Source: UBA4416 sp046594225 (lineage in GTDB: Bacteria; Bacteroidota; Bacteroidia; B-17B0; Aurantibacillaceae). Taken from it: 64,000 nucleotides of DNA. A program made the translations under genes and the position numbers. How positions within the stretch are numbered: the first letter of the stretch is position 1; each line of letters opens with the position of its first letter. Positions 27,421 to 35,223 of the stretch are shown here, piece after piece. The stretch covers positions 7,236 through 71,235 of the forward strand of contig JBKJPW010000116.1 of NCBI GenBank assembly GCA_046594225.1, read 5' to 3'. The notes beneath the pieces were generated by a model. That model made no database searches, was not told where the DNA came from, and saw only the letters and a list, made by a program, of their open reading frames with translations.

Positions 27421-28239
27421 TTATCTTGTAATAATAATTTTCTGCATTTCAATTAATTTTTCCTCTAAATAAAAAGAAATAAAATACAATCCTGATGATA
27501 AACTATTTAGCTGAATGGTATTTGTTTTGGTTTCAAAAACTCCCTGTTTTACGATGTTTCCTTGTGTATCAAATAATTTGTATTTAATGAGTTTTTGAAA
27601 ATTTTGTATCGCAATTTCTAAATTATGGTTAGTTGGGTTTGGAGAACAGGAGATTTTATTTTTAACTGAATGAATTTCGTAAACATTAACTTGATTCGTA
27701 TCAATAACCTCAACTGTAGGGCAAACAGTAAAATCGGATAAAGCAAATGTATATTGAGGTTGTTGCCCTCCCACATAAATATCGAAGGGATATGGGGTTC
27801 CTGGTTGCATTGATGGATTATTAACATAAGATATGTTTTGAGTTACAATTTGAAAACTAGAGCCGGACGCTGCGGTTAATGGAATCACAATTTGTAAGGC
27901 TTGTTGCGGCACACATTTATTATCAACTGGTTGAAAAATAAAATTATTAACGGTTGAAAAATAGCCGCCAAAGGATATGTCTGATGAAATAACTTCCATC
28001 TGGTTTTTATCTTCAATATGTAAATAAAATGTATCACCTGGCACAACATACAATCCATAACAGTTTTTTATAGAACCGCATATTGTATAACTTTGTTGTG
28101 TTATTTCACAAAATGTTATAGCCTTTAAACACTTGTTGTATAAAACAAAATGCTCTCCTTTAGGAGCAAGTGACTCCGAAATTTTATTTTGTGAAAATGC
28201 AATAGTTGTTACCGCTAAAAAAATAATAAACAGCTTCAT
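27421..28239 (-). CDS. T9SS-exported protein with type A sorting domain
   Basis: A 272-residue secreted protein: signal peptide MKLFIIFLAVTTIAFSQ, a beta-rich middle domain of about 170 residues, and a C-terminal sorting domain (about 195-272) with SCSPNPTNHNLEIAIQNF and SGLYFISFYLEEK. The mature part contains several cysteines (KCLKAITFCEITQQSYTICG), which could form disulfides in the exported protein. I do not recognise the passenger. Confidence 0.7.
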   Translation of the reverse strand: MKLFIIFLAVTTIAFSQNKISESLAPKGEHFVLYNKCLKAITFCEITQQSYTICGSIKNCYGLYVVPGDTFYLHIEDKNQMEVISSDISFGGYFSTVNNFIFQPVDNKCVPQQALQIVIPLTAASGSSFQIVTQNISYVNNPSMQPGTPYPFDIYVGGQQPQYTFALSDFTVCPTVEVIDTNQVNVYEIHSVKNKISCSPNPTNHNLEIAIQNFQKLIKYKLFDTQGNIVKQGVFETKTNTIQLNSLSSGLYFISFYLEEKLIEMQKIIITR

Positions 28240-28311
28240 AATTATTATAAATTAATGCGGGGATAACATAAAGATACAAATTATTTATATAAATATATAT
28301 TATAAAGTCTT

Positions 28312-28319
28312 TATCTTTG
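28312..28319 (+). promoter_or_regulatory. -7 promoter element for riboflavin synthase
   Basis: TATCTTTG matches TAnnTTTG and ends only 4 bases before the ATG at 28324. A promoter here would give a transcript with nearly no 5' leader. Confidence 0.5.
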
Positions 28320-28323
28320 ACTC

Positions 28324-28911
28324 ATGTTTACAGGAATCATAGAAGGACTTTCAAAAGTAGAAACCATTGAAAAAGAAAATAGCAATGTGCATTTTACATT
28401 TAGCTGTTCCTTTACTCACGAATTAAAAATAGATCAAAGCATAGCACACAATGGTGTGTGCTTAACAGTTATAAAAATAAACGGACATCAATACACCGTT
28501 ACTGCTATTGATGAAACCTTACAAAAAACCAATTTAGGGAATTTGAAAGTTGGCGATGAAGTAAATTTAGAACGCTGCATGCCAGCTAACGGGCGTTTTG
28601 ATGGACATATTGTGCAAGGTCATGTAGATCAAACAGGTATTGTGTCTTCTATTGTTGATAATAAAGGAAGTTGGACTTATACTATCTCTTATAATAACAA
28701 ACTAGGGAATATTACTGTCGAAAAAGGAAGTATCACTATCAATGGCACAAGCCTAACCGTAGTTGATTCAAAAGATGATTCTTTTTCGGTTTGCATTATT
28801 CCTTATACTTTTGAGAACACTGTTTTTAAACATTTAAAAGTAAACGATGTTGTAAATTTAGAATTTGATATTGTAGGAAAATATGTGGCACGACTTCTAG
28901 AAAAAAAGTAA
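28324..28911 (+). CDS. ribE: Riboflavin synthase, alpha subunit
   Basis: Makes riboflavin by dismutation of two 6,7-dimethyl-8-ribityllumazine molecules. Two lumazine-binding repeats: the first opens MFTGIIEGLSKVETIEKEN and contains IAHNGVCLTVI; the second begins near GRFDGHIVQGHVDQTG and contains SITINGTSLTVVDS. 195 residues is the normal length. It is a single-gene transcription unit here, without other rib genes nearby, and starts almost immediately after a -7 element; I see no FMN riboswitch in the short upstream region. Confidence 0.96.
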   Translation: MFTGIIEGLSKVETIEKENSNVHFTFSCSFTHELKIDQSIAHNGVCLTVIKINGHQYTVTAIDETLQKTNLGNLKVGDEVNLERCMPANGRFDGHIVQGHVDQTGIVSSIVDNKGSWTYTISYNNKLGNITVEKGSITINGTSLTVVDSKDDSFSVCIIPYTFENTVFKHLKVNDVVNLEFDIVGKYVARLLEKK

Positions 28912-28937
28912 TTAAAATAATGTGACTTTGAGCTTTA

Positions 28938-28957
28938 CCCTGAGCGGCGTCGAAGGG
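28938..28957. repeat. Dispersed 20-bp GAGCG-CGAAG motif
   Basis: CCCTGAGCGGCGTCGAAGGG sits in the gap between ribE and nadB. Its ends are complementary (CCCT/AGGG) and its core CTGAGCGxxGxCGAAG recurs at 63945-63964. Similar GC-rich units are scattered in many Bacteroidota intergenic regions. Confidence 0.55.
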
Positions 28958-28996
28958 GAGTTGAGAAGCAATTAAAATCTAATTCATAATAACCGT

Positions 28997-30568
28997 ATGC
29001 AACAAAAAGTAGATTTCTTAATTATTGGTAGCGGTATTGCCGGTTTAAGTTATGCGCTTAAAGTTGCGGAGTATGGCTCTGTTTATATTGTTACCAAAAG
29101 CAACGAAGACGAATCTAATACCAAATATGCACAAGGTGGCATCGCCGCCGTTTGGCATGATAAAGATAGCATTGAAAAACACATACAAGATACTTTAATT
29201 GCAGGCTCTGGCTTATGTGATGAGGAAACCGTGAGAGTTGTTGTAACAGAAGGAACAGAGCGTGTTCGTGAATTAATTGAACTAGGTGCTAATTTTGATA
29301 AAAACAAAGAAGGTTCTTATGACTTAGCTAAAGAAGGCGGTCACTCCGAACATCGTATTTTACATTATAAAGACATTACCGGTTACGAAATAGAGCGTGC
29401 TTTAATTGCACAAATTCGTAAACATAAAAACATTACCGTACTCGACCATCACTATGCCATTGATATCATCACTCAACATCATTTAGGTGAAGTTGTTACA
29501 TCTCATTCAAAAGATATTCAATGTTTTGGGGCTTATATTTTAAATATCAAAACGCAAAAAATAGAAACCGTTCTTTCTAAAATCACTCTCATGGCAACTG
29601 GTGGCGTAGGCCACGTGTATGCCACTACCACTAATCCAACCATTGCTACTGGGGATGGCATCGCTATGGTTTATAGAGCCAAAGGGCGAGTAAAAGATAT
29701 GGAGTTTGTGCAATTTCATCCAACTTCTTTATACAATCCAGGAGAACACCCTAGTTTTTTAATTACTGAAGCCATCAGAGGTTTTGGCGCTGTTTTAAAA
29801 ACATTAGATGGAAAAGAGTTTATGCAAAAATACGATGAGCGCTTGTCCTTAGCGCCTCGTGATATTGTAGCTCGCGCCATTGACAACGAATTAAAAACAC
29901 GAGGTGAAGATTTTGTATTTTTAGATTGCCGACATTTAGATAGGAAAGCATTTATCGAACATTTTCCAAATATTTATGAGAAATGCATGAAACTAGGCAT
30001 TGACCCATTTGTGAAAATGATACCAGTTGTGCCAGCTATGCATTATTTATGTGGTGGCATTTTAGTTGACAATAATGGGCAATCTACTATCGGTAATCTG
30101 TTTGCTGTTGGCGAATGCGCTTGCACAGGTCTGCATGGTGCTAATCGTTTAGCAAGTAATTCATTATTAGAAGCCGTAGTGTTTGCTCACAGAACAGCCA
30201 AACTAACAACAGAAAAAGTATCTGATATTTCATTTACTCAAAACATTCCGAACTGGGATGCAGAAGGAACTGAGCATGCTGAGGAAATGGTACTAATTAC
30301 CCAATCGCAACGCGAAGTACAACAAATTATGAGTAATTACGTAGGTATTGTTCGCTCAGAATTACGCTTAAAACGAGCCTTTGATCGTTTAGAAATTTTG
30401 TACAAAGAAAACGAAACGCTTTACGAACAAACTACCGTTACCCAAAAATTAGGTGAACTTCGTAATTTGATTTGTATTGGTTATTTAATTATCAAACATG
30501 CCATGCGCCGCAAGGAATCTGTTGGTTTGCATTATATGGTGAATTATAGTAAAGAAACAGTTAAGTAA
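28997..30568 (+). CDS. nadB: L-aspartate oxidase NadB
   Basis: First step of NAD biosynthesis: oxidises L-aspartate to iminoaspartate using FAD, passing electrons to oxygen or fumarate. The 523-residue protein has the dinucleotide-binding IIGSGIAGLSYALKV, NTKYAQGGIAAV, the substrate-binding EFVQFHPTSLYNPGEH, RDIVARAIDNEL and HYLCGGILVDNNG. Related to succinate dehydrogenase/fumarate reductase flavoproteins, but the SKYAQGGIAAV-like motif is diagnostic for NadB. The nadA and nadC partners are not in the window. Confidence 0.96.
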   Translation: MQQKVDFLIIGSGIAGLSYALKVAEYGSVYIVTKSNEDESNTKYAQGGIAAVWHDKDSIEKHIQDTLIAGSGLCDEETVRVVVTEGTERVRELIELGANFDKNKEGSYDLAKEGGHSEHRILHYKDITGYEIERALIAQIRKHKNITVLDHHYAIDIITQHHLGEVVTSHSKDIQCFGAYILNIKTQKIETVLSKITLMATGGVGHVYATTTNPTIATGDGIAMVYRAKGRVKDMEFVQFHPTSLYNPGEHPSFLITEAIRGFGAVLKTLDGKEFMQKYDERLSLAPRDIVARAIDNELKTRGEDFVFLDCRHLDRKAFIEHFPNIYEKCMKLGIDPFVKMIPVVPAMHYLCGGILVDNNGQSTIGNLFAVGECACTGLHGANRLASNSLLEAVVFAHRTAKLTTEKVSDISFTQNIPNWDAEGTEHAEEMVLITQSQREVQQIMSNYVGIVRSELRLKRAFDRLEILYKENETLYEQTTVTQKLGELRNLICIGYLIIKHAMRRKESVGLHYMVNYSKETVK

Positions 30569-30579
30569 TTTGGGCTTTT

Positions 30580-30680
30580 CTTTTTCCTTGACGAAAAAGA
30601 AACAAAAAGTCAAGGCAATGCGCCAACCTCCATTTGCCCCGCAAAAACTTCCCAGAATGGCGGTTCGCACCGCATTGCCA
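30580..30680. repeat. Hairpin-forming intergenic repeat element
   Basis: Downstream of nadB a composite inverted repeat: CCTTGAC ... GTCAAGG around an A-rich stretch (30597-30615), then GGCAATGCG (30614-30622) pairing exactly with CGCATTGCC (30671-30679), and AACCTCCATT (30625-30634) with AATGGCGGTT (30656-30665, one mismatch). Most likely a miniature, non-coding dispersed repeat; the first arm with its A/T-rich flank could terminate nadB transcription. No gene fits in it. Confidence 0.6.
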
Positions 30681-30786
30681 AAACCAGCCGCACTATTACC
30701 AACATATGCAGTAGTTTAATAACACCTCACCCAACAGTATTTTCTGGTTTTTTTCTTATAAATTTTAGTAAAAACAAAAAAAACAT

Positions 30787-30794
30787 TACATTTG
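30787..30794 (+). promoter_or_regulatory. -7 promoter element for tRNA-His
   Basis: TACATTTG fits TAnnTTTG and lies 12 bases before the 5' end of tRNA-His. No convincing -33 TTG is visible. Confidence 0.5.
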
Positions 30795-30805
30795 TAGCCC
30801 AAAAT

Positions 30806-30880
30806 GGTAGATGTAGCTCAGTTGGTTAGAGCATCGGTTTGTGGTACCGAGGGTCGAGGGTTCGAGCCCCTTCATTTACC
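30806..30880 (+). tRNA. tRNA-His (anticodon GTG)
   Basis: Cloverleaf: acceptor GTAGATG with CATTTAC (one G-U pair), D arm GCTCAGTTGGTTAGAGC, anticodon arm TCGGT-TTGTGGT-ACCGA with GTG at 34-36, T arm with GTTCGAG. The base before the acceptor is G and the discriminator is C, the extra G-1:C73 pair that identifies histidine tRNA; I count the G at 30806 as part of the gene. CCA is not encoded. Confidence 0.97.
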
Positions 30881-30886
30881 CTTCTT

Positions 30887-30916
30887 AAAGACTGTCTGAA
30901 AAGGCGGTCTTTTTTT
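30887..30916 (+). terminator. Terminator after tRNA-His
   Basis: AAAGACTGTC (30887-30896) pairs with GGCGGTCTTT (30903-30912) with two wobble pairs, followed by seven T. It separates the tRNA from the DoxX-like gene. Confidence 0.75.
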
Positions 30917-30949
30917 GTTTTATATAGATTATATTTGATTAGCATTTTA

Positions 30950-31339
30950 ATGGCTGAAAAAACAATATATAAAACACTTACCTATTCCATTGCAGCAGTT
31001 TGGTTTATAAACGGATTGTTTTGTAAAGTACTGAATCTGGTTCCAAGACATGAAGAAATTGTTTCAGAAATTTTAGGCGCCCAACACGCTCCTCTTTTTA
31101 CAAAATTGATTGGCGTCTCAGAAATCTTAATGGCAGTATGGATTGTGAGTGGAATCAAATCACGCATTAATACTATCGCACAAATACTCATTATTGCTAC
31201 AATGAATACTATGGAATTCCTTTTAGTCCCTGATTTATTATTATGGGGGAAATTCAATTCTCTTTTTGCATTGATATTTATCAGTATCATTTTTTTCAAC
31301 GAATTTGTTTTACATAAAAAATTAAATCCACACACATAA
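30950..31339 (+). CDS. DoxX-like four-helix membrane protein
   Basis: A 129-residue membrane protein with four predicted helices: AAVWFINGLFCKVLN, LIGVSEILMAVWIVSG, AQILIIATMNTMEFLLV and LFALIFISIIFFNEFV. The pattern SEILMAVWIVSG and size point to the DoxX_3 subfamily, whose biochemical role is not settled. The start is the ATG at 30950; a longer reading frame upstream runs into the tRNA and is not used. It is first in a five-gene operon, with one base before the next ATG. Confidence 0.7.
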   Translation: MAEKTIYKTLTYSIAAVWFINGLFCKVLNLVPRHEEIVSEILGAQHAPLFTKLIGVSEILMAVWIVSGIKSRINTIAQILIIATMNTMEFLLVPDLLLWGKFNSLFALIFISIIFFNEFVLHKKLNPHT

Positions 31340-31340
31340 T

Positions 31341-32078
31341 ATGCTTTCATTTCTTAAAGATCATCCGTTTGCTGTGGAGGCTTTTTTTGAAAGCTCATTA
31401 GTGTTAACCTTTGCTGTTCCAAAAGAAGAAGTTAAACATTTAATTCCCGAGTGCTTGGAATTAGACACCTTAAATGACAAATGGGCTTTTATTGCGGTAG
31501 CCATGGTTCAAACAAAAGAACTAAGGCCAAAAGGATTTCCAAAATTTATGGGGAATGATTTCTTTTTAATTGGTTACCGTGTTTTTGTGAGGTATACCAA
31601 TAATGCAGGTAAAAGATTAAGAGGTTTATATATTTTAAAATCGCAGACTGATAAACAAAAAATGGAATTCTTTGGAAATCTGTTTACTCATTATAATTAT
31701 ACGACCACCGATATTCAGCAAACTACAAAAAATAACTATGCGCAGATAAGTTCTAACCTGTCAGGTTTGAATGTAGAGTATGAAATAGAAAATGAAACAG
31801 TAGCATTGCCCGAACATTCTCCTTTTATAGATTGGAAAGAAGCACGAAGATTTGCAGGACCCTTGCCATTTACCTTTACTTATAATAAAGAAAAGAAAGA
31901 GGTGTTGATCATTGAAGGAGTTCGTGAAAACTGGACGCCTAATCCTGTATATGTTAAAGAGCAATCAGTTTCTTTTATCAACGAATTAAATTTAAAAGGT
32001 GTTGTTTTGGCGAATGCATTCATTATTAAAAACATTCCTTACTACTGGAAAAAAGGCAAACTAGAACAATGGAAATAA
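31341..32078 (+). CDS. DUF2071-family protein
   Basis: A 245-residue protein with the N-terminal pattern of the DUF2071 (YqjF-type) family: PFAVEAFFESSLVLTFAVP, LELDTLNDKWAFIAVAMVQ, FFLIGYRVFVRY and the middle GLYILKSQTDK. Members resemble the acetoacetate decarboxylase fold but lack an assigned reaction. It is soluble with no signal peptide. Its 3' end overlaps the methyltransferase by 10 bases, so the two are translationally coupled. Confidence 0.72.
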   Translation: MLSFLKDHPFAVEAFFESSLVLTFAVPKEEVKHLIPECLELDTLNDKWAFIAVAMVQTKELRPKGFPKFMGNDFFLIGYRVFVRYTNNAGKRLRGLYILKSQTDKQKMEFFGNLFTHYNYTTTDIQQTTKNNYAQISSNLSGLNVEYEIENETVALPEHSPFIDWKEARRFAGPLPFTFTYNKEKKEVLIIEGVRENWTPNPVYVKEQSVSFINELNLKGVVLANAFIIKNIPYYWKKGKLEQWK

Positions 32079-32821
32079 AAAGAAGACCATTTCAGGGAGT
32101 ATTAAATATTTTAAGTTTTAACCGACATTTTTATGTGATAGGTCTTATCGTTTTGGCTTTAATAATAACTATTGGTAAAATTTTCAACTGGCCTGATATA
32201 CTATTTTGGATTATCATAGTTTCGTTTATGTATGGGTTAATTATGCCGTTAATTGTATCGGCGTATGTTTATGATTTTTCGGGATATTACAATTTTGATT
32301 GGCTAAAAAAATATACTCTAAATGATTCCGAGTCAAAACACATACTAAACATTAATGCAGGCTTTGATGAAACAAGTTTTATTATTCAAAACAATTTTCC
32401 AAAAGCCAATTTAAAAGCATTTGATTTCTATAATCCCAAACAGCATACGGAACCTGCTATTGTAAGAGCTCGAAAAGTGAGTCAAGTGTTTCCAAATACA
32501 CAACAGATAAAAACAAATTACATTCCCTTAGAAGACCAATCTATTGATATTATCTTTTTGTTATCTGCTGCTCACGAAATAAGAGCTCAAGAAGAAAAAA
32601 CACAATTTTTAAAAGAATGCCATAGAGTATGCAAACAAAACGGGCAAATAATTATGGTGGAGCACCTGCGAGATTTTCCAAATTTTCTAGCATTTTCTAT
32701 TGGTTTTACTCATTTTTTTTCGAGAACAACTTGGAGGAAATCATTTGAAAGTGCTGGCTTTAATTCATTTGAAGAAACTAAATTCACTCCGTTCATGTCT
32801 GTTTTTAAATGTTGTCCTTAA
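32069..32821 (+). CDS. Membrane-anchored SAM-dependent methyltransferase
   Basis: The 250-residue chain begins with two transmembrane helices (about 20-65: FYVIGLIVLALIITIGK and ILFWIIIVSFMYGLIMPLIV), then a Rossmann-like methyltransferase domain whose SAM-binding strand is degenerate (ILNINAGFDETSFII) with acidic DFYNPK and a late IIFLLSAAHEIR and VKEHLRDF-like catalytic segment. Membrane attachment suggests a lipid or quinone-like substrate. It overlaps the DUF2071 gene and is followed by a small membrane protein. Confidence 0.7.
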   Translation: MEIKRRPFQGVLNILSFNRHFYVIGLIVLALIITIGKIFNWPDILFWIIIVSFMYGLIMPLIVSAYVYDFSGYYNFDWLKKYTLNDSESKHILNINAGFDETSFIIQNNFPKANLKAFDFYNPKQHTEPAIVRARKVSQVFPNTQQIKTNYIPLEDQSIDIIFLLSAAHEIRAQEEKTQFLKECHRVCKQNGQIIMVEHLRDFPNFLAFSIGFTHFFSRTTWRKSFESAGFNSFEETKFTPFMSVFKCCP

Positions 32822-32833
32822 TTTTTTAATACT

Positions 32834-33229
32834 ATGGAATTACACCTTCAAATAATCGGATACTTACTTATTCTTTTAGCTTTTATCCATGTCATCTTTC
32901 CTAAAAAATTTGATTGGAAAAAAGAATGTGGTTCTCTCTCTTTAATAAATAAGCAGATGATGTACATTCACACTTTTTTTATTGCATTAGTTGTATTGTT
33001 AATGGGATTATTGTGCATTACCTCCTATTCAGAATTAATTGAAACACCATTAGGTCGAAAAATAGCCCTTGGACTATTTATATTTTGGATTATTCGTTTC
33101 TTCGTCCAGTTTTTTGGTTATTCTTCTGAGTTATGGAGAGGGAAAAAATTTGAAACCATCGTTCATATTGTGTTTTCTATTTTTTGGGCTTATATAAGTA
33201 CAGTATTTTTTATAGTATATTGGCATTAA
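32834..33229 (+). CDS. Small membrane protein of the five-gene operon
   Basis: 131 residues with four hydrophobic helices: LQIIGYLLILLAFIHVIF, YIHTFFIALVVLLMGLLCI, IALGLFIFWIIRFFVQFFG and IVHIVFSIFWAYISTVFFIV. A conserved-looking RFFVQFFGYSSELWRGKKFE joins the last helices. I do not recognise the family. Position, 12 bases after the methyltransferase and 5 before the flavoprotein, makes it part of the same pathway. Confidence 0.65.
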   Translation: MELHLQIIGYLLILLAFIHVIFPKKFDWKKECGSLSLINKQMMYIHTFFIALVVLLMGLLCITSYSELIETPLGRKIALGLFIFWIIRFFVQFFGYSSELWRGKKFETIVHIVFSIFWAYISTVFFIVYWH

Positions 33230-33234
33230 ACTAA

Positions 33235-34374
33235 ATGAAAGAATTCGATGTCATTATATGCGGGGCAGGTCCAGCTGGAAGCACTTGTGCTTTAGGTTTG
33301 TTTGATACTGGGTTGAATGTTGTACTGCTGGATAAACAATCTTTCCCTAGAGAAAAAGTATGTGGCGATGCTTATGGAGGTTACGCGATTAAAATTTTAA
33401 ATACCATTTCGCCAAAATTTGCTACTAAACTTTCTGCGCTTGATAAAGGTGCCATTATTAAACGAGCTTTATTTGTATCTCCTAAAAACTATAAAGTAGA
33501 ACTAAAGTTAAAAGGTTTTTTCTCAAGCCTGCCGCGCACTGTATTTGATAATTTTTTATTGCAACTGGTAAAAGAAGAAACCAATACTACTATTTTAGAA
33601 AACACAAGCGCACAAAAAATTGTTATTGAAAAAGATGTTGTGGTTGTTACCACATCAGACGGACAAGAGCTAAAAGCAAAAGTAATTATTGGTTGCGATG
33701 GCGCTCACTCCATTGTTCAATCAGCATTAACCAATACTCGTGAAGCATTAACAGAAACTTATCCTGGCTTACGTGCTTATTATAAAAATGTGAAAGGCTT
33801 AGAACAAGATTGTTTAGAGATACATTTTTTATCAACTGTCCCTAAAGGCTATTTCTGGATATTTCCTTCAACTGATGGTTTAGCTAACGTTGGCATTGGA
33901 GCGGATAAAGATGTCTTAGCAAAGCATAAAATTAATATGCGCAAAGTGTTTTCTGAAATAATGCAGGAAGCACCACAATTTAAAGCACGTTTTGTAGAAG
34001 CTGAATTGGTTGGAGAAATAAAAGGCTGGACAATTCCGATTGGGTATTTTAATTCTAAATTACCTGTCTCTGGAAACAGAGTTTTGTTATGTGGTGATGC
34101 CGCGGCCATTGTAGATCCAGCAACTGGAGAAGGCATTGGGCCTGCCATGTCATCTGGACGATATGCGGCCTGGCAAATAAAAAAATGTTTTAAAGAAAAT
34201 AACTTTTCGGAAGAGTTTATGAAAGCTTACGATAAAGACATACATAAAAAATATTCCAAAAATTATTTTTATAAAACGACTTTCACTAATTTGTATTACA
34301 AGTTTCCTTTTTTAATGGATTGGGTGATTGGTTTTTTTGCTATGTTTTATCCAAGCAAAAAATCAACAAATTAA
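33235..34374 (+). CDS. Geranylgeranyl-reductase-like FAD-dependent oxidoreductase
   Basis: A 379-residue flavoprotein of the PHBH / geranylgeranyl reductase group. It has the FAD loop DVIICGAGPAGSTCALGL, LLDKQSFPREKVCGDA (typical of GGR-type enzymes), the GCDGAHSIVQ motif and CGDAAAIVDPATGEGIGPAMSSGR. Such enzymes reduce isoprenoid double bonds or hydroxylate/reduce polyketide or lipid intermediates; the substrate cannot be named here. It closes the five-gene operon and overlaps by 4 bases, end to end, with the convergent DUF4846 gene. Confidence 0.85.
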   Translation: MKEFDVIICGAGPAGSTCALGLFDTGLNVVLLDKQSFPREKVCGDAYGGYAIKILNTISPKFATKLSALDKGAIIKRALFVSPKNYKVELKLKGFFSSLPRTVFDNFLLQLVKEETNTTILENTSAQKIVIEKDVVVVTTSDGQELKAKVIIGCDGAHSIVQSALTNTREALTETYPGLRAYYKNVKGLEQDCLEIHFLSTVPKGYFWIFPSTDGLANVGIGADKDVLAKHKINMRKVFSEIMQEAPQFKARFVEAELVGEIKGWTIPIGYFNSKLPVSGNRVLLCGDAAAIVDPATGEGIGPAMSSGRYAAWQIKKCFKENNFSEEFMKAYDKDIHKKYSKNYFYKTTFTNLYYKFPFLMDWVIGFFAMFYPSKKSTN

Positions 34375-35156
34375 AATCTTTTCAATTGCTCATTTCCAAA
34401 GAAATCCCACTCAGGTGTATTTATTTGTTCTGCCCCTAAATCTAATTTATACCATGGAGAAATAGCAGGATCATTTTTATTAATTAGCACATGAATGTCC
34501 TGCGCAGGCATATAGCTTTGAGCTATCATGAATAATTTTTCATTTGTTTTTATATTTATTGCCATATCAACAACAATAACAGCATGCCCAGGGCTTCCTC
34601 CCAAAATTAATACATCGCCAATCTGCATATCTTTTTGAAAAATCAGTTTTAACTCTTTTGACAAAGACGCTGTTCCTGCATAAGTAAACACCATATTCAT
34701 ATATTCTCTGAAAGACTGATACGAAATGCTTTCTTTGGTGGATTTCACCCAACTCACCTTGTTTCCTTTTACTGCTATACGATAGCCCGTTCGCCATTTT
34801 GCATAATCTGCTTTAAATCCATTGGTAAAATTAAAATGCAGGGTACTGTATTGTTTGCTTTGGTATAAATATTCTGCACGTAATCGCATCACAGCATCCG
34901 CACATTGCTGTAAATCTTTTATGCCCACATCAATATTTAAAACAGCAGCCGCTACTTTATTTGGTTTTTCTTTTCCGTTATAGTAATGCACTAAAGTACC
35001 ATTCGATTTTAGTTCAGTTTTTTGAAGAAATTCAGCAAAGGAATTTTTTTCTACAGTAACTCTTGTGTAATTGGTTGGTAATGCAAAACGTGTAGCAATA
35101 GTTGCACCACTAGGGATAGTAAGACTAGGTACTTGTTGCTTACGAAATGCGAACAA
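34371..35156 (-). CDS. DUF4846-family protein, start uncertain
   Basis: A 261-residue protein matching the DUF4846 family (YNGKEKPNKVAAAVLNIDVG, QQCADAVMRLRAEYLY, HFNFTNGFKADYAKWR, FQKDMQIGDVLILGGSPGHAVIVVD, ending DLGAEQIN). The GGSPGHAVIVVD segment and the conserved WR suggest a papain-like or NlpC-like fold, but the nucleophile is not proven. The first usable start is TTG 35156. Upstream the frame stays open and encodes a hydrophobic stretch (VSIITSILCLITLFAF), a likely signal anchor, but no ATG/GTG/TTG starts it. It follows ftsX by about 70 bases. Confidence 0.72.
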   Translation of the reverse strand: MFAFRKQQVPSLTIPSGATIATRFALPTNYTRVTVEKNSFAEFLQKTELKSNGTLVHYYNGKEKPNKVAAAVLNIDVGIKDLQQCADAVMRLRAEYLYQSKQYSTLHFNFTNGFKADYAKWRTGYRIAVKGNKVSWVKSTKESISYQSFREYMNMVFTYAGTASLSKELKLIFQKDMQIGDVLILGGSPGHAVIVVDMAINIKTNEKLFMIAQSYMPAQDIHVLINKNDPAISPWYKLDLGAEQINTPEWDFFGNEQLKRF

Positions 35157-35223
35157 GGTTATTAAACATAAAATAGAAGTTATGATGCTAACTTTAAAAT
35201 ATGTGGGTTTGCTTATAATGATT

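Noticed and set aside
30839..30949. An upstream extension of the DoxX-like reading frame into tRNA-His
   Set aside because: It overlaps the tRNA and its terminator; the ATG at 30950 is the natural start.
34567..34797. Small open frame on the minus strand inside the DUF4846 gene
   Set aside because: It is a shifted-frame shadow of a well-supported gene with no start context or family resemblance.
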